A stretch of DNA of 64,000 nt from Conyzicola nivalis_A (GCF_040548875.1 NZ_JBEPSJ010000001.1:1674001-1738000), one strand, 5' to 3'; numbered from the stretch's first letter, positions 16,130 to 26,495 are shown. Numbers and translations are program-made. The notes: generated by a model from the letters alone, not told the origin.

Positions 16130-18447
16130 CTTCGGGGTCCGCCGCGGCGGATGCGGTAGCGGCTGAGGATGCGGCGGCCGCGGGTGACGGCGCCGCGAGC
16201 GACAGCGACGGCGGCGAGGGCCTCGGTCCAGACCTTCTCGCTGCGTTCCTCGTCGACATCCTGCCCGTCGAAGACCGCCTCGTCGGCGGCGGCGGCGAGC
16301 GATCGGAGCCGCACGGGCTGCTCCGCCAGCTGGGCCTGAAGACGGTCGGCGATCATCAGCCGGGTCGACCGGCGTGGCACGTCGTAGCCGAGCTCCGAGT
16401 ACTGGTCGAGCAGCTCCGCCCAGGCGCCGGCGACCCGGTCGGGGCCGCGTTCGGCCTCGCGCCGCTTGCGCGCACGGCGGGCCTTGATCGCGCCGATGAT
16501 CAGCAGCGGGATGAAGATGATGACGGCGGGGATGAGCAGGCTGAGACCGACGGCCCACACCCAGCCGGGAAGCACAAAGGGGTCTCCGTTGTCGTCTTCG
16601 TCGCTCTCCTCGAGCTCGACCGGGGTGAGCAGGTCCTCGTCGTCGTTATCGGAGCGCGGGGGCTGGCGCACCTGCGGTTGCGGCTCACTCTGCGGCTTGG
16701 GCACCTGCGCCTGCGGGATGTCTGTCTCTTCGGGGGTCGGGTTGAACGACACCCAGCCGACGTCGTCGAAGGCCACTTCGACCCAGGCGGTGACGTCGTC
16801 GCCGGTCACGGTGATCTCCGACTCGTCTCCGGTGACCTCCGGGGCGAAGCCCATCACGACACGGGCGGGGTAGCCGAAGCTGCGCGCCATGAGCGCGAAC
16901 GCCGAGGCGTACTGCTCCTGGTCGCCGATCATCTGCAGCCGGGAGAACAGCTCGGTGACCCGGTCGGCGCCGTGTCCAGCTCTGGACGGCACGGCGTCGG
17001 ATGCGCGGCCGTGGCTGAGGAACCCGTTCTCGGTCAGGGCGAGCTGGATGGCCGTCAGCTGGGCCATCGGCGTCGAGGCGGTGCCCGCGAACTCCTGGGC
17101 CTTGGAGGTCGCGAGGTCGGGTGTCCCGGTGACGGGCGGCAGGGAGAGAGGTGCGGTCGCGGTGTCTTCCAGGTCGGCGGGCGTGATCACGCGCTGCTCC
17201 ACGGCGTCGAGCCGGTAGCTGTCGCCCTTCGACAGCCCGGAGGTGAGCACGGCCGTGCCGGTCGATCTGTTGTACCGCAGGTCGTCGCCGGCGTTCTCGG
17301 CGGAGCCGCCCGTGAACTGCAGATCGGTGAGGTAGCCGACGCTGGGAATCCAGACGTCGTCGTAGCTGTCGATGGTGATCTCGACGTCGCGGCGTACCTC
17401 GGGGGTGATGAAGGTCTGGGGCGGGATGGTGCGGCCGACGAGGGCGAAGCTGCCCGAGCCATCCGTCTCGGTCTCCGGCCCGGTCACCGTCCAGAGCTTG
17501 CCGGTGAACGAGTCGAGCGTGGCGAGTCGCACGACGTCGCCCGGCTGCAGGCCGCTCACCGTGAAGAGCTTCTCGTCGGTGACCTGCTTCGTGTAGTGCC
17601 GGAAGCCGCTGAGCGGGCTCGGGTACTGGAGGGGGTCGAACGGCGGCTCGATCTCCTCGCGCAGCACGAAACGCTCGTCGTTGGCGGGCGCGAGCCAGAA
17701 ACCGGCGCCGCCGCCGAGCAGCACGGCTCCGGCGACGATGACCGCGGTTCCGGCGATCTTGCGGGTGCGCAGACGCTGGGCGCCGCCCTCGGCGACCGAC
17801 GCGACGTTGGGGCGACGCCAGCCGAGCCAGATGAGCGCCAGGATGGCGAACACGACGCCGCGCAGTCCCGCCTCGTACGGCTCGTCGGTTCCGATGAGGA
17901 TGCCGGCGATGTAGAGCGCGACGGGTCCGATCAGGGCGATGCCGAAGCGCCAGGCCGTGCGCGGCTTCGCAGCGATCCACCGGGTGGCGAGGCTCGTGGA
18001 GACCAGCGCCACGATCCAGGTGGCGAAGTACGGCACGACCGCGATGTACTGCGGCGCACCGATCGGGGTGCGCAGCGTGACGATGTCTGCCCAGCCGTAG
18101 ACGGAGCCGACCGCGATGCTCGCGAGCGACTGCAGCGTGGGGAGGAAGCCGAACAGCGCCTGGCCCTGCACGGCGAAGGCGGAGCCGAAGAGGAAGTACG
18201 CCACGAGTGCGGCCACGATGGTGACGACGACGTTGAGACGGAACACCGATGCGAGGATGCCGGTGGCCGCGCCGAGCGCGAGCCCGCCGAGCCCCGCGAG
18301 CAGGAAGCCGTAGCCGCCGAACGACGGTTCGAAGCCGATGGCGCCGAGCAGGATGAGCACGAGCAGGACGGCGATGTCGACCCAGGTGCGGCCGGTGACG
18401 GGGCGCAGGTCGAGGCGTTTCTTCGGAGCTGTGGTCGTCTCGGTCAC
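16126..18447 (-). CDS. Transglutaminase-like membrane protein, active-site residues missing
   Basis: 773 residues. The N-terminal ~250 residues have six or more membrane spans (for example VDIAVLLVLILLGAIGF and VVTIVAALVAYFLF). An extracytoplasmic part follows, containing a transglutaminase-like core, then a C-terminal span (VGLSLLIPAVIIFIPLLIIG) and a cytoplasmic tail. This is the DUF3488/transglutaminase layout that accompanies MoxR and DUF58 genes. The catalytic Cys position reads GDQEQYASAFALMARSFGYP, with no Cys, and the catalytic His position reads VTAWVEVAFDDVGW, where HAW is expected. The core therefore looks enzymatically dead and may act as a binding scaffold. GTG at 18447 overlaps the DUF58 stop. 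Confidence 0.85.
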   Translation of the reverse strand: MTETTTAPKKRLDLRPVTGRTWVDIAVLLVLILLGAIGFEPSFGGYGFLLAGLGGLALGAATGILASVFRLNVVVTIVAALVAYFLFGSAFAVQGQALFGFLPTLQSLASIAVGSVYGWADIVTLRTPIGAPQYIAVVPYFATWIVALVSTSLATRWIAAKPRTAWRFGIALIGPVALYIAGILIGTDEPYEAGLRGVVFAILALIWLGWRRPNVASVAEGGAQRLRTRKIAGTAVIVAGAVLLGGGAGFWLAPANDERFVLREEIEPPFDPLQYPSPLSGFRHYTKQVTDEKLFTVSGLQPGDVVRLATLDSFTGKLWTVTGPETETDGSGSFALVGRTIPPQTFITPEVRRDVEITIDSYDDVWIPSVGYLTDLQFTGGSAENAGDDLRYNRSTGTAVLTSGLSKGDSYRLDAVEQRVITPADLEDTATAPLSLPPVTGTPDLATSKAQEFAGTASTPMAQLTAIQLALTENGFLSHGRASDAVPSRAGHGADRVTELFSRLQMIGDQEQYASAFALMARSFGYPARVVMGFAPEVTGDESEITVTGDDVTAWVEVAFDDVGWVSFNPTPEETDIPQAQVPKPQSEPQPQVRQPPRSDNDDEDLLTPVELEESDEDDNGDPFVLPGWVWAVGLSLLIPAVIIFIPLLIIGAIKARRARKRREAERGPDRVAGAWAELLDQYSELGYDVPRRSTRLMIADRLQAQLAEQPVRLRSLAAAADEAVFDGQDVDEERSEKVWTEALAAVAVARGAVTRGRRILSRYRIRRGGPRR

Positions 18448-19844
18448 GAGCTGATTCCCCTGACAAGTCTCGAGAGGTCGTCGAGGTCTCCGATGGTGAT
18501 GACGGTCAGACCGGCGACGGAGGCGATCTTGGGCTGTGCGCCCAGCTCGACGTGGAAGGCGACCTGGCTGGTGTCCTGGCCGAAGAGCGATTCGACGCTG
18601 CGGTACTCGGCCGTGGTCATTCGGGACCCGCCGATCATCATCACGACGCTCGGTGCGGGGAGGCGTTTGGTGCGTTCGCGGGCGAACTCGCGCACGGTGG
18701 GGAAGATCTTGCCGACCGGGTCGATGCGGCACGACGAGTCGAGCATCGACGTGACCGACTGGGTGCGCCAGACGCCGGTCTCGCTCACGACGTTCATCTG
18801 CACGCCGTCGCGGATCACCTGGGCGGCGATCGATGCGGTGACCGAGATGGCGAGTTCGAACTCCTCCTCGGAAGCGTACAGGTCGTTGCGGGAGGTGTGG
18901 ATCATCGTGAGCTGCGAGCGCCGTGTCTCGTTGAACTGCCGAACCATGAGCTGGCCGATTCGAGCCGACGTGCGCCAGTGCACGTAGCGCCGGTCGTCGC
19001 CGGGAACGTACGGGCGCAGGGCGTGGAACGCGATGTCGTTGTTCGTGATGGTCTTGGAGACCTGCCCCTCGAGGTCGCGCACGAGTCCCGCGGCGGTGGG
19101 AAGCAGGCGCACGGTGCGCGGATGCACGAACAGGTCGACGGCGTCGGCCCACTTCAGGGCGCGGCGCAGCAGCCCGAGCTGGTCGCCGCGCACTGACTCG
19201 GCGGGGCCGGCCACGATCACGGCGCGCTTGTTGGTCGGCACGGCGAAGAGCTCTTCGTGTTCTTCCTTGGGCTGCATGGCCGGCAGCTGGAACTCCGCGA
19301 CGCCCTTGCCCACGGGCAGTTCCATACGCGTGGGCGACAGCGGGCGGGGACCGATGTTGGTGACGAGCATGCGTCCCATCGCCCGGTCTCCGACGACGAC
19401 CCTGCGGGGGTTCAGCTCGACGAGCACGCCGTAGGAGGCCCGGCCGAACAGGAAGACGGTGCTCAGGGCGACGGATGCCAGGAGTACGGTGCCGAGGTAG
19501 GTGAACTCCTGCCAGCCGAAGATCGCGCTGAGCGCGATGGAGAGGCCGGAGAACAGCAGCACGAGCCATCCTACGGGCGTGATGACGACGACGACCGGGC
19601 CGACGACGACCCAGACGCGGCGGGCGACGGGCACGACCAGGCGCCAGAGCGCGAACAGCCAGCCGCGCACGACGGCGATCCCGCTACGCGACCCGGCGAG
19701 CCCGCTCAGCGCGCCGCGACGCAGGCGCCTCGCGCCCGCCGCGGCGGCGACGCGCGACGAGGTGCGCGGCCGCCGTGGCGCGGCGGGGGTCGGCGGAGCC
19801 GCGGGCGCGTCGGGCGCCACGGGCGGTTGCTCGGTCGTCGTCAT
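18444..19844 (-). CDS. DUF58 domain protein
   Basis: 466 residues. An Ala/Pro-rich N-terminus is followed by two or three membrane spans (VWVVVGPVVVVITPVGWLVLLFSG and LGTVLLASVALSTVFLFG), then the DUF58 region with VPGDDRRYVHWRTSARIGQLMVRQF and a vWA-like C-terminal fold (PSVVMMIGGSRM). DUF58 proteins usually sit next to MoxR ATPases, whose action they probably direct. Start is ATG at 19844, 8 bp after the moxR stop. The membrane anchoring places the MoxR partner at the inner face of the membrane. Confidence 0.9.
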   Translation of the reverse strand: MTTTEQPPVAPDAPAAPPTPAAPRRPRTSSRVAAAAGARRLRRGALSGLAGSRSGIAVVRGWLFALWRLVVPVARRVWVVVGPVVVVITPVGWLVLLFSGLSIALSAIFGWQEFTYLGTVLLASVALSTVFLFGRASYGVLVELNPRRVVVGDRAMGRMLVTNIGPRPLSPTRMELPVGKGVAEFQLPAMQPKEEHEELFAVPTNKRAVIVAGPAESVRGDQLGLLRRALKWADAVDLFVHPRTVRLLPTAAGLVRDLEGQVSKTITNNDIAFHALRPYVPGDDRRYVHWRTSARIGQLMVRQFNETRRSQLTMIHTSRNDLYASEEEFELAISVTASIAAQVIRDGVQMNVVSETGVWRTQSVTSMLDSSCRIDPVGKIFPTVREFARERTKRLPAPSVVMMIGGSRMTTAEYRSVESLFGQDTSQVAFHVELGAQPKIASVAGLTVITIGDLDDLSRLVRGISS

Positions 19845-19852
19845 CTGTTGGG

Positions 19853-20821
19853 TTACGCCGCCCGGTACGCGGGCGGCTCGATGTCGACCAGGATGCGGCT
19901 CACGATGTCTTCGGCCTTGACGCCGGCGAACTCGCTCTCGGGATCGAGGATGATGCGGTGCGCGAGCACCGCGACCGCGAGGTCGCGCACGTCGTCGGGG
20001 GTGGCGTAGGTGCGTCCCTGGGTGAGGGCCCAGGTCTTGATGGCACGGGCGAGCGCCATCGCACCGCGCATGCTCACGCCGAGCACGACGTCGCGGTTCT
20101 TTCGCGTGGCCTCGACGATGTCGTTGAGGTAGTTCATGACCGACTCGTCGACGAAGACCTCGGCGGCGAGGGCGGCCATCGCCACGATCGACTCGGGCTT
20201 GATGATCGGCGAGACGAGGGAGGCGCGGGCGCGCGTGGACGAGTCCATGAGCAGGGCGACGGCGATCTTGCTGTCGGGGTAGCCGAGGGTGGTCTTGATC
20301 AGGAAGCGGTCGAGCTGCGCCTCGGGGAGCTTGTACGTTCCGGCCTGCTCGACGGGGTTCTGCGTGGCGATCACGAGGAACGGCGCTCCGACGGGGTGGC
20401 CCTCGCCGTCGATCGTGACGACGCCCTCCTCCATGACCTCGAGCAGTGCGCTCTGGGTCTTCGGGCTGGCGCGGTTGATCTCGTCGGCGAGCACGATGGA
20501 GGCGAAGATCGGTCCCTTGTGAAACTCGAACTTGCCCTTCGACTGGTCGAAGATCTGCACACCGGTGACGTCGGAGGGCAGCAGGTCGGGGGTGAACTGG
20601 ATGCGCGACGTGGTGCCGTCGAGCGTGTTCGCGAGCGCCTTGGCGAGAACCGTCTTACCGGTGCCCGGGTAGTCCTCGAGCAGCACATGGCCGTCGGAGA
20701 CGAGCGCGGTGAGCACGAGACGGATCACATGGTCTTTGCCGACGATGGCCTTGTCCACGTTCGCGATGAGCTTCTGGAAGGCGTCGGCGAACCATGTCGC
20801 CTGCTCCTGGGTTACTGGCAC
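19853..20821 (-). CDS. MoxR family AAA+ ATPase
   Basis: 322 residues, cytoplasmic. Walker A is LEDYPGTGKTVLAKAL, Walker B is SIVLADEINRASPKTQSALLEVMEE, sensor 1 is FLVIATQNPVEQAGTYKLPEAQLDRF, and the C-terminal lid holds GVSMRGAMALARAIKTWAL. MoxR ATPases act as chaperone-like remodelling enzymes with vWA/DUF58 partners, here encoded immediately downstream. Start is GTG at 20821, 43 bp after the giant Ig gene, so it is probably on the same transcript. Target is unknown; the Ig protein and the transglutaminase-like protein are the nearest candidates. Confidence 0.94.
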   Translation of the reverse strand: MPVTQEQATWFADAFQKLIANVDKAIVGKDHVIRLVLTALVSDGHVLLEDYPGTGKTVLAKALANTLDGTTSRIQFTPDLLPSDVTGVQIFDQSKGKFEFHKGPIFASIVLADEINRASPKTQSALLEVMEEGVVTIDGEGHPVGAPFLVIATQNPVEQAGTYKLPEAQLDRFLIKTTLGYPDSKIAVALLMDSSTRARASLVSPIIKPESIVAMAALAAEVFVDESVMNYLNDIVEATRKNRDVVLGVSMRGAMALARAIKTWALTQGRTYATPDDVRDLAVAVLAHRIILDPESEFAGVKAEDIVSRILVDIEPPAYRAA

Positions 20822-20864
20822 GTGAGGCCTCTCTGGTTGGTGGGAAAGCGTGGGTGGTCGAGTG

Positions 20865-23800
20865 TCAGCAATTCGGCATTCCCGCGGTGCTGCCGCTCAT
20901 GGTGAGGTCGGCCAGGTACCACGTACCGCTGTCGTAGGTCGCGTGGCCGGTGCCGCGAACGATCTTGTACCAGGAGTCGTACGACCCTGCTCCGTTGCGC
21001 GGCAGGCGGCAGCTGACGACGACGTTGGTTCCGTTCTGCACGTAGCCCGGGGCCTCACAGCCGGGATTCCCCCACCGACCGCGGAACGACGAGTCTTCGG
21101 GGCAGGTGTTCACGTTGGCGGTGAGGGTCCACTCGGACTTGGGCGGGTCGGGTTCCTTCTCGATCGTCACGGTGTTCGATGTGGCCGAGGTGTCGCCGCC
21201 CTTGTTGCGCGCGATCACGGTGATCGAGTAGTTGCCCGGGTTCAGGTTCGACGAGGTCGCTCCGGTCGCCGTCGTCGACGCGTAACCGCCGCCGTTGAGC
21301 GACCACAGGTAGGTGATGCCCTCTGCCGCTTCGCCGCTGGCCGCGCCCCAGTTCCAGTTGATGTTCGCGGGGGCGTACTGCTTGGTCCGGGTGCCGTTCA
21401 CGCTGAACGCGGCCGCCTTCGGCTGGTCCCGCACGGAAGCCGCAGCCGAGGTACCAGGCAGGCTCGACTTGCGACCGGTGTTCGTCGCCACGACCGTCAC
21501 GGTGTAGCTTCCCGCTCCCACACCCGTGATGGTCGCCGTCCTGCCGGTGCCCTTGGCGCCGTTGCTGGCCTCCCAGGCGTATGTGGTCGAGCCGCCGGCG
21601 GCATTGACCTCCGGCCAGGTCCAGGTGACGCTCGCGGCAGCCCACTTGTCCTGTGAGGAGAGCACGGGCTGCGGTGTGCCCGGAGTGCCGTACGGAGTGG
21701 TCTGGTCGCTGGCGACAGACCAGGCGCCGGGTCCGTGCTCGTTGATGGCACGCGCGACGAACGTGTACGGCTGGCCGTTCTCGAGTCCGCTGATGGTGCA
21801 GTCGGCGCCGGCGGTGCAGGTCGTCGGCACGGCGACGCTCGGGTTCGTCGCCACTTCGTAGGAGGTGATCGCCTTTCCGTTGGCGGCCGGGGCGACGAAG
21901 CGGAACGTGGCCTGCCTGTCGCCGCCGATGTCGCTCGCCCTCGTCGGTTTGGCCACCTGGTCTGGCACGTCGCTGACGACCAGCCGCACAGTGCCGTTCA
22001 CTCGCCTGTCGGCGTCTTCTGTGGCGTCTTCCACCGTGTAGACGACCTCGATCACCCCGCTCTTCAGCGAGGGGCTGGGGGTGATCCCGATCGAGTCGGC
22101 GGTCTGCTTGAGCGTCGCTGGCTGGCCGGTGTTCTGTACGACGGCCGACACGATGGTGAGTTTCTCGCCGGTCGTCTGGTACGGGTTGGAGTCGTTGACG
22201 AGAGGCTTGGCGGTGATGGTTCCGCCGCCCGAACCGCGCCTCATCTCGAGCTCGTCGGTCACGGCGACGGCCAGCGGACGTGAGGATCCGACGACGGTCA
22301 CGTTGATCTTGCCCGGCACGGTGAACTTGTCCCACCGCAGCGTGACGCCGTAGCTGTAGGTCTGACCCTTCTGCGCGTTGCGTGGCGCCGTGAAAGTCAG
22401 TTGCGAGCCGCTGAGGCTGGCCTGGATGGCGTTGGTGCTGACCGAGAGGTCGGAGTAGGTGACCTCCTGCAGGATCTGCGGGTTGTTGTGGCTGGTCGAC
22501 GCGCGGAGGTCGACGGTCGTGGTCTCGCCCACCTCGACCTGCGTGTTCGGCGTGGTGAAGACCGGGGGCTCGTCACGGAACTCGGGGTCTCCGACCACGA
22601 TGTTGAGCCGCAGCGGCGCCGATACTCCGGCCGGGTCGTTCTTCGACGCGCCGTCGAAGGCGGTGAAGTTGATCGCCGCGGGTCCGCGATAGTCCTTCGG
22701 CGGCGTGAACGTGAGCGTGTCCTTGTCGACGAAGTTCGGTGTGCCGTTGCTCTGCACGGCGCTCACCGACTTCTCGTCGGGAATCCAGGCGTCGCGACCG
22801 CTCGGCACGTCGAGGATGTCGGCGAGATCCCACTCGCGGGTCTCGTTCATGTTCACGTACTGGATCGGCAGGGCCGGATCGATGCGCGGCGGGTCGTCGA
22901 AGCCCTCCTCGACGGCGGCGGGCACGAGGATGAACGCCATCGCGCTCAACTCGTCGAGCTCGTTCGTCACGCGGTAGGCGATCGCCTGCCGGGTGGGTCC
23001 GGGCGTGACCTCGATCGTGCCCTTCTTCTCCAGTTGCACCGCGGCGCTCGCGTTCGGTCCCTCGATCGAGACGACGAGGTCTTTCGTCGGGCCGGAGGGG
23101 TTGAACGCGTTGCCATCGAAGACGTCGACCGTGATCGACTTCTTGCCGGCGATCTGCTTCTGCAGGATCGGGATGTCTTCCGCGGTCGGCGGGAGGATGG
23201 GGGCGTCGGGCGTCACCTTGACGAGCGCGTAGCTCATCGACTTGCCGCCCAGCGTGTTCGTCAGCTCGTAGCGCAGCGAGAACGACTGCTCGGTGTCGGG
23301 AGCGGTGAGCACGAGGTAGCGGCGGCCGACGACCTCGGCGTCGATGCCCTCGGGCACGTCGACCAGATCTTTCGACACCTTGATCGGCGACCCCTGCGGG
23401 TCGGAGTCGTTGTTCAGCAGGTCGACCTGGGCGATGCGGCCGGGGCGCACGGCGACCGCGTCGGGGACGGCGTTCGGCTGCTGCATCTCGGTGGGCGGCG
23501 GGATCACGGCGATCTTGATCTCCGCGGTGCCCGTGGCGCCGAACGCGTCGTAGACCTCGTAGCTGAAGACGTCGGTGCCGGCTGCGGCCTCGGATGACTC
23601 GTAGATGAAGTAGTCGGTGCCGGTGTCCACGATCGCGCCGAACGCGGGGTTCGTCGGGAAGTTGAGCAACTGGGTCGAGTCGCCGTCTGGGTCGATGCCG
23701 TTCAGCGGGATGTCGATGCGGATGGACCCGCCCGCCAGCACGCGTCCGGTGAGCGGCGTCGGCACCGGATCGCGGTTGCCCTTCACGTCGAGGCCCGTGA

Positions 23801-26429
23801 CGGTGAATACGGCGGTCGCGGTCGCGGTTTCCTTGAACGGGTCGGTCACCCGGTAGTCGACGCGGTACTCGCCCGGAGTCGTCGGTGCCTGGAAGCGCAG
23901 CTTGTTCTTGCTCACGAACGCGAGACCCTCGGCCGGAGGGGTGACGAGCGCCTCGTCGACTGTCATCGTGGAGTCGTCGGGGTGGAAGTCGTTGGCGAGC
24001 ACGTCGAGCGTGGTGATGTCGCCCACGCGCACGGTCGCGGTGTCGTTCGCCGCGACGGGCGGCTGGTGCTTGGTGAGGGCGGGCACGGGGACGACGGTGA
24101 TGCCCGCGGTGCCCGTGCTGATGCCGTCGCTGATCGTGTACGTGAAGTTGACCTGCTCGGTCAGGGCGGCCGGCGAGGTGATGCGCACCAGCGTGCTCTC
24201 CAGCAGCTCGACGACCAGCCCCTTCGCGGTGAGCTCGGGCGCGACGGCCACCGACTGGACGGCGAGCACACGCCCGTTCGGGCTCACGTCGTTCGACAGC
24301 ACGGACACCGTCACCGGCTCGTCGCCGCGGAGGTACGCGGTGTCTTTGACCGCGACCGGAGGGATGGATTCGTTCGCTGGCTTGTCGCGCACGTCGATGC
24401 GCACGATGCCGACGCTGTTGTTCGCCCCGGCCTGCAGGGTGTACTTGACGTAGTAGACGCCGACGTTTGCCGACGAGAACGATATGGTCTGGGCGTCGGG
24501 ATTCGAGGATGCGACGGCTCCGCCGCCCGGATCCTCGATGGCGACGAGGGCGAGTTGCGCGCCCGACGGCGACAGGTCGTTGAGCAGCGGCTCGAGCACG
24601 ACCGTCTCGTTGGCGAACGCGGTCTCGAAGTCGGGGGTGCCGATCGGGTTGAGGGTGCCCGCGGGCTCTACCTTCACGGTGAGCGTCGCCTGCGTGGGCG
24701 CACCCCGGCCGTCGCTGACCTGGAACTGCACCTCCTTCTCACCGAGCTCGCTCGTGGCATGGGTGAAGGTGATGAAGCCGTCCGGGGTGAAACGCACCAG
24801 GTCGCCCGACTTCGGCGCGGCGCCCACGAGGTACACGTCGTCGCCATCCGGGTCGCGCCAGTTGGTGAGGACGTTGTAGCTCACGGTCTGGTACGCCTCG
24901 ACGCTGACGCCGGAGTCGCGCACGGAGACGGGCGACTCGTTGCTCGTGTCTGGCACGACTCGAGCCGAGACCCGAGCCTGGGCGACACCGCCGCGGCCGT
25001 CGTCGATCGTGTAGGTGAAGGCGATGGTTCCGATGAAGTCGGGGGCCGGAGTGAACTGCAGCGCCCGTCCGCCGTCGATGGGATCCAGGCGCCCGGTCGC
25101 CTCGTTGATCGCGTCGTACGCGGAGATCACGAGCACGTCGCCGTCGGGGTCGCTGTCGTTGTCGAGCAGGGCGAGGATCGTGGTGCGCCCGGGCCGGATT
25201 CCGAGGTCGTCGTCGATGGCGGTCGGCGGCCTATTGGTCTCGGATCGGTCGGCGAGGGTGTCCTCGAACGACTGGATGGCCGACTTCTCGTCGCCCTCCT
25301 CCTCCGACTCCTGCTCCTCGGGCGGGATGATGTCGTCCCAGTTGTCGACCAGGCGCATGTTCTCGTCCATCAACCACGCGTTGCCGTTGGTCAGGTCGTT
25401 GAGCGCGATCACCGACCGGTTCACCCGGAACTCCAGCACACCGCCCTGGGTCGGCTCGGGGATCAGCACCACCTCGGGCTTCGCGTCGTCGCAGGACAGC
25501 ACGTACGTCTGCGCCCCGCCGAACGCCGCGTGCGCGCAACCGTCGAGGTACACCGGAGCAGACACCGCCGTCGGCTCCGTCAACACGGAGTCGATGTTCG
25601 CAGGCACGGCCTCGACGTCGCCGCCCTCGAGCTGTACCTTCAGCAGCGAATCCCCTGTGGAGACGAGCACGTCGTCGTTGTCGGCGCTCACCTGCTGAAG
25701 GCGGAGCCCCTCGTCGTCGCCGAGCGGGTACACCGTTCCGTCTTCTTTGACGATCTCGTTGGTCGACTGGTCGAAAACCACTGCCTCGTCGCCGACGGCG
25801 GTGAGCTGGAACTCGCCGACCGAGGGGAACGTCGTCTTGACGGGTGCGTCGGCGAGGGATGCGACGCGGTAGAGGGCCTTCTTCGCCGAGGACACGGCGA
25901 GGATCTCGCCGCTCTTGGTGACCGTGGCCTTGCCGCCCTTGCCGAGCTTCAGCAGCGGCGGGGTGGAGACGAAGTTGAACTGGAGATCGCCCACAGCGGG
26001 GATCGCCCACAGGTCGCCGTCGGGCGAGAGGACCGTGAGCACGGTGCCGCCGTAGGCGATATCGGCGTCCTTGGGAACGTCGATCGCCGATGTGACCTCG
26101 GTCGAGGCGGGCGACACCGACTCGACCCGGCCGGAGAGGGGGTCGTACATAAAGAGGGTGTCGGCGTCCTGCAGGACATCGAAACTCGCAGAGCCCGCCA
26201 CCACCGAGCCGTTGAGCTCGTCGATCTGGCGGTTCAACCTGCCGCCGAGGAGTTCTTCGCCGTTGGTCACCCAGACGTCGCGGGAGTTCAGCTGCACGTC
26301 GGCGATGGGGAATCCGGGGTGCAACGCGGCAATCGTCAGCGGGATGCCCGCGACGAGCGCGATGACGAGCGCAGACGCAGTTGCCCGGTGGCGCCTCGTC
26401 CACGCCCCGACTCCGTTAAGACCCTTCAA
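20865..26429 (-). CDS. Giant membrane-anchored Ig/cadherin-repeat protein with Fn3 domain (1854 aa)
   Basis: Signal-anchor at residues ~17-36 (ASALVIALVAGIPLTIAAL). Residues ~45-370 look like a beta-propeller-type region with repeated short strands. Residues ~400-1480 are tandem Ig/cadherin-like units carrying variants of LLDNDSDPDGD, which suggests calcium-binding linkers. A fibronectin type III domain lies at ~1490-1590 (AITSYEVATN to PYTFVARAINEHGPG), then two PKD/Ig-like units, and a C-terminal ~80-residue cysteine-containing domain ending GSTAGMPNC. The bulk should be outside the cell. Start is TTG at 26429 with GGGGGA upstream. A palindrome and extended -10 lie upstream (separate entries). 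moxR follows by 43 bp. Confidence 0.88.
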   Translation of the reverse strand: MKGLNGVGAWTRRHRATASALVIALVAGIPLTIAALHPGFPIADVQLNSRDVWVTNGEELLGGRLNRQIDELNGSVVAGSASFDVLQDADTLFMYDPLSGRVESVSPASTEVTSAIDVPKDADIAYGGTVLTVLSPDGDLWAIPAVGDLQFNFVSTPPLLKLGKGGKATVTKSGEILAVSSAKKALYRVASLADAPVKTTFPSVGEFQLTAVGDEAVVFDQSTNEIVKEDGTVYPLGDDEGLRLQQVSADNDDVLVSTGDSLLKVQLEGGDVEAVPANIDSVLTEPTAVSAPVYLDGCAHAAFGGAQTYVLSCDDAKPEVVLIPEPTQGGVLEFRVNRSVIALNDLTNGNAWLMDENMRLVDNWDDIIPPEEQESEEEGDEKSAIQSFEDTLADRSETNRPPTAIDDDLGIRPGRTTILALLDNDSDPDGDVLVISAYDAINEATGRLDPIDGGRALQFTPAPDFIGTIAFTYTIDDGRGGVAQARVSARVVPDTSNESPVSVRDSGVSVEAYQTVSYNVLTNWRDPDGDDVYLVGAAPKSGDLVRFTPDGFITFTHATSELGEKEVQFQVSDGRGAPTQATLTVKVEPAGTLNPIGTPDFETAFANETVVLEPLLNDLSPSGAQLALVAIEDPGGGAVASSNPDAQTISFSSANVGVYYVKYTLQAGANNSVGIVRIDVRDKPANESIPPVAVKDTAYLRGDEPVTVSVLSNDVSPNGRVLAVQSVAVAPELTAKGLVVELLESTLVRITSPAALTEQVNFTYTISDGISTGTAGITVVPVPALTKHQPPVAANDTATVRVGDITTLDVLANDFHPDDSTMTVDEALVTPPAEGLAFVSKNKLRFQAPTTPGEYRVDYRVTDPFKETATATAVFTVTGLDVKGNRDPVPTPLTGRVLAGGSIRIDIPLNGIDPDGDSTQLLNFPTNPAFGAIVDTGTDYFIYESSEAAAGTDVFSYEVYDAFGATGTAEIKIAVIPPPTEMQQPNAVPDAVAVRPGRIAQVDLLNNDSDPQGSPIKVSKDLVDVPEGIDAEVVGRRYLVLTAPDTEQSFSLRYELTNTLGGKSMSYALVKVTPDAPILPPTAEDIPILQKQIAGKKSITVDVFDGNAFNPSGPTKDLVVSIEGPNASAAVQLEKKGTIEVTPGPTRQAIAYRVTNELDELSAMAFILVPAAVEEGFDDPPRIDPALPIQYVNMNETREWDLADILDVPSGRDAWIPDEKSVSAVQSNGTPNFVDKDTLTFTPPKDYRGPAAINFTAFDGASKNDPAGVSAPLRLNIVVGDPEFRDEPPVFTTPNTQVEVGETTTVDLRASTSHNNPQILQEVTYSDLSVSTNAIQASLSGSQLTFTAPRNAQKGQTYSYGVTLRWDKFTVPGKINVTVVGSSRPLAVAVTDELEMRRGSGGGTITAKPLVNDSNPYQTTGEKLTIVSAVVQNTGQPATLKQTADSIGITPSPSLKSGVIEVVYTVEDATEDADRRVNGTVRLVVSDVPDQVAKPTRASDIGGDRQATFRFVAPAANGKAITSYEVATNPSVAVPTTCTAGADCTISGLENGQPYTFVARAINEHGPGAWSVASDQTTPYGTPGTPQPVLSSQDKWAAASVTWTWPEVNAAGGSTTYAWEASNGAKGTGRTATITGVGAGSYTVTVVATNTGRKSSLPGTSAAASVRDQPKAAAFSVNGTRTKQYAPANINWNWGAASGEAAEGITYLWSLNGGGYASTTATGATSSNLNPGNYSITVIARNKGGDTSATSNTVTIEKEPDPPKSEWTLTANVNTCPEDSSFRGRWGNPGCEAPGYVQNGTNVVVSCRLPRNGAGSYDSWYKIVRGTGHATYDSGTWYLADLTMSGSTAGMPNC

Positions 26430-26495
26430 GCTCTATTCCCCCAGCATTGACTGATCCCAAGCGTTCGGTCCCCCTGCTCGCGCCGAACGCTTTCC

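Noticed and set aside
16075..18987. 970-codon open frame on the plus strand
   Set aside because: It is the mirror of the transglutaminase-like and DUF58 genes. The translation is rich in Arg, Gly, Glu and Asp with no motif, as expected from GC-rich antisense frames.
23982..26450. 822-codon open frame on the plus strand
   Set aside because: Antisense to the giant Ig gene; composition is dominated by Val, Arg, His and Asp and shows no domain, while the minus strand has clear Ig repeats.
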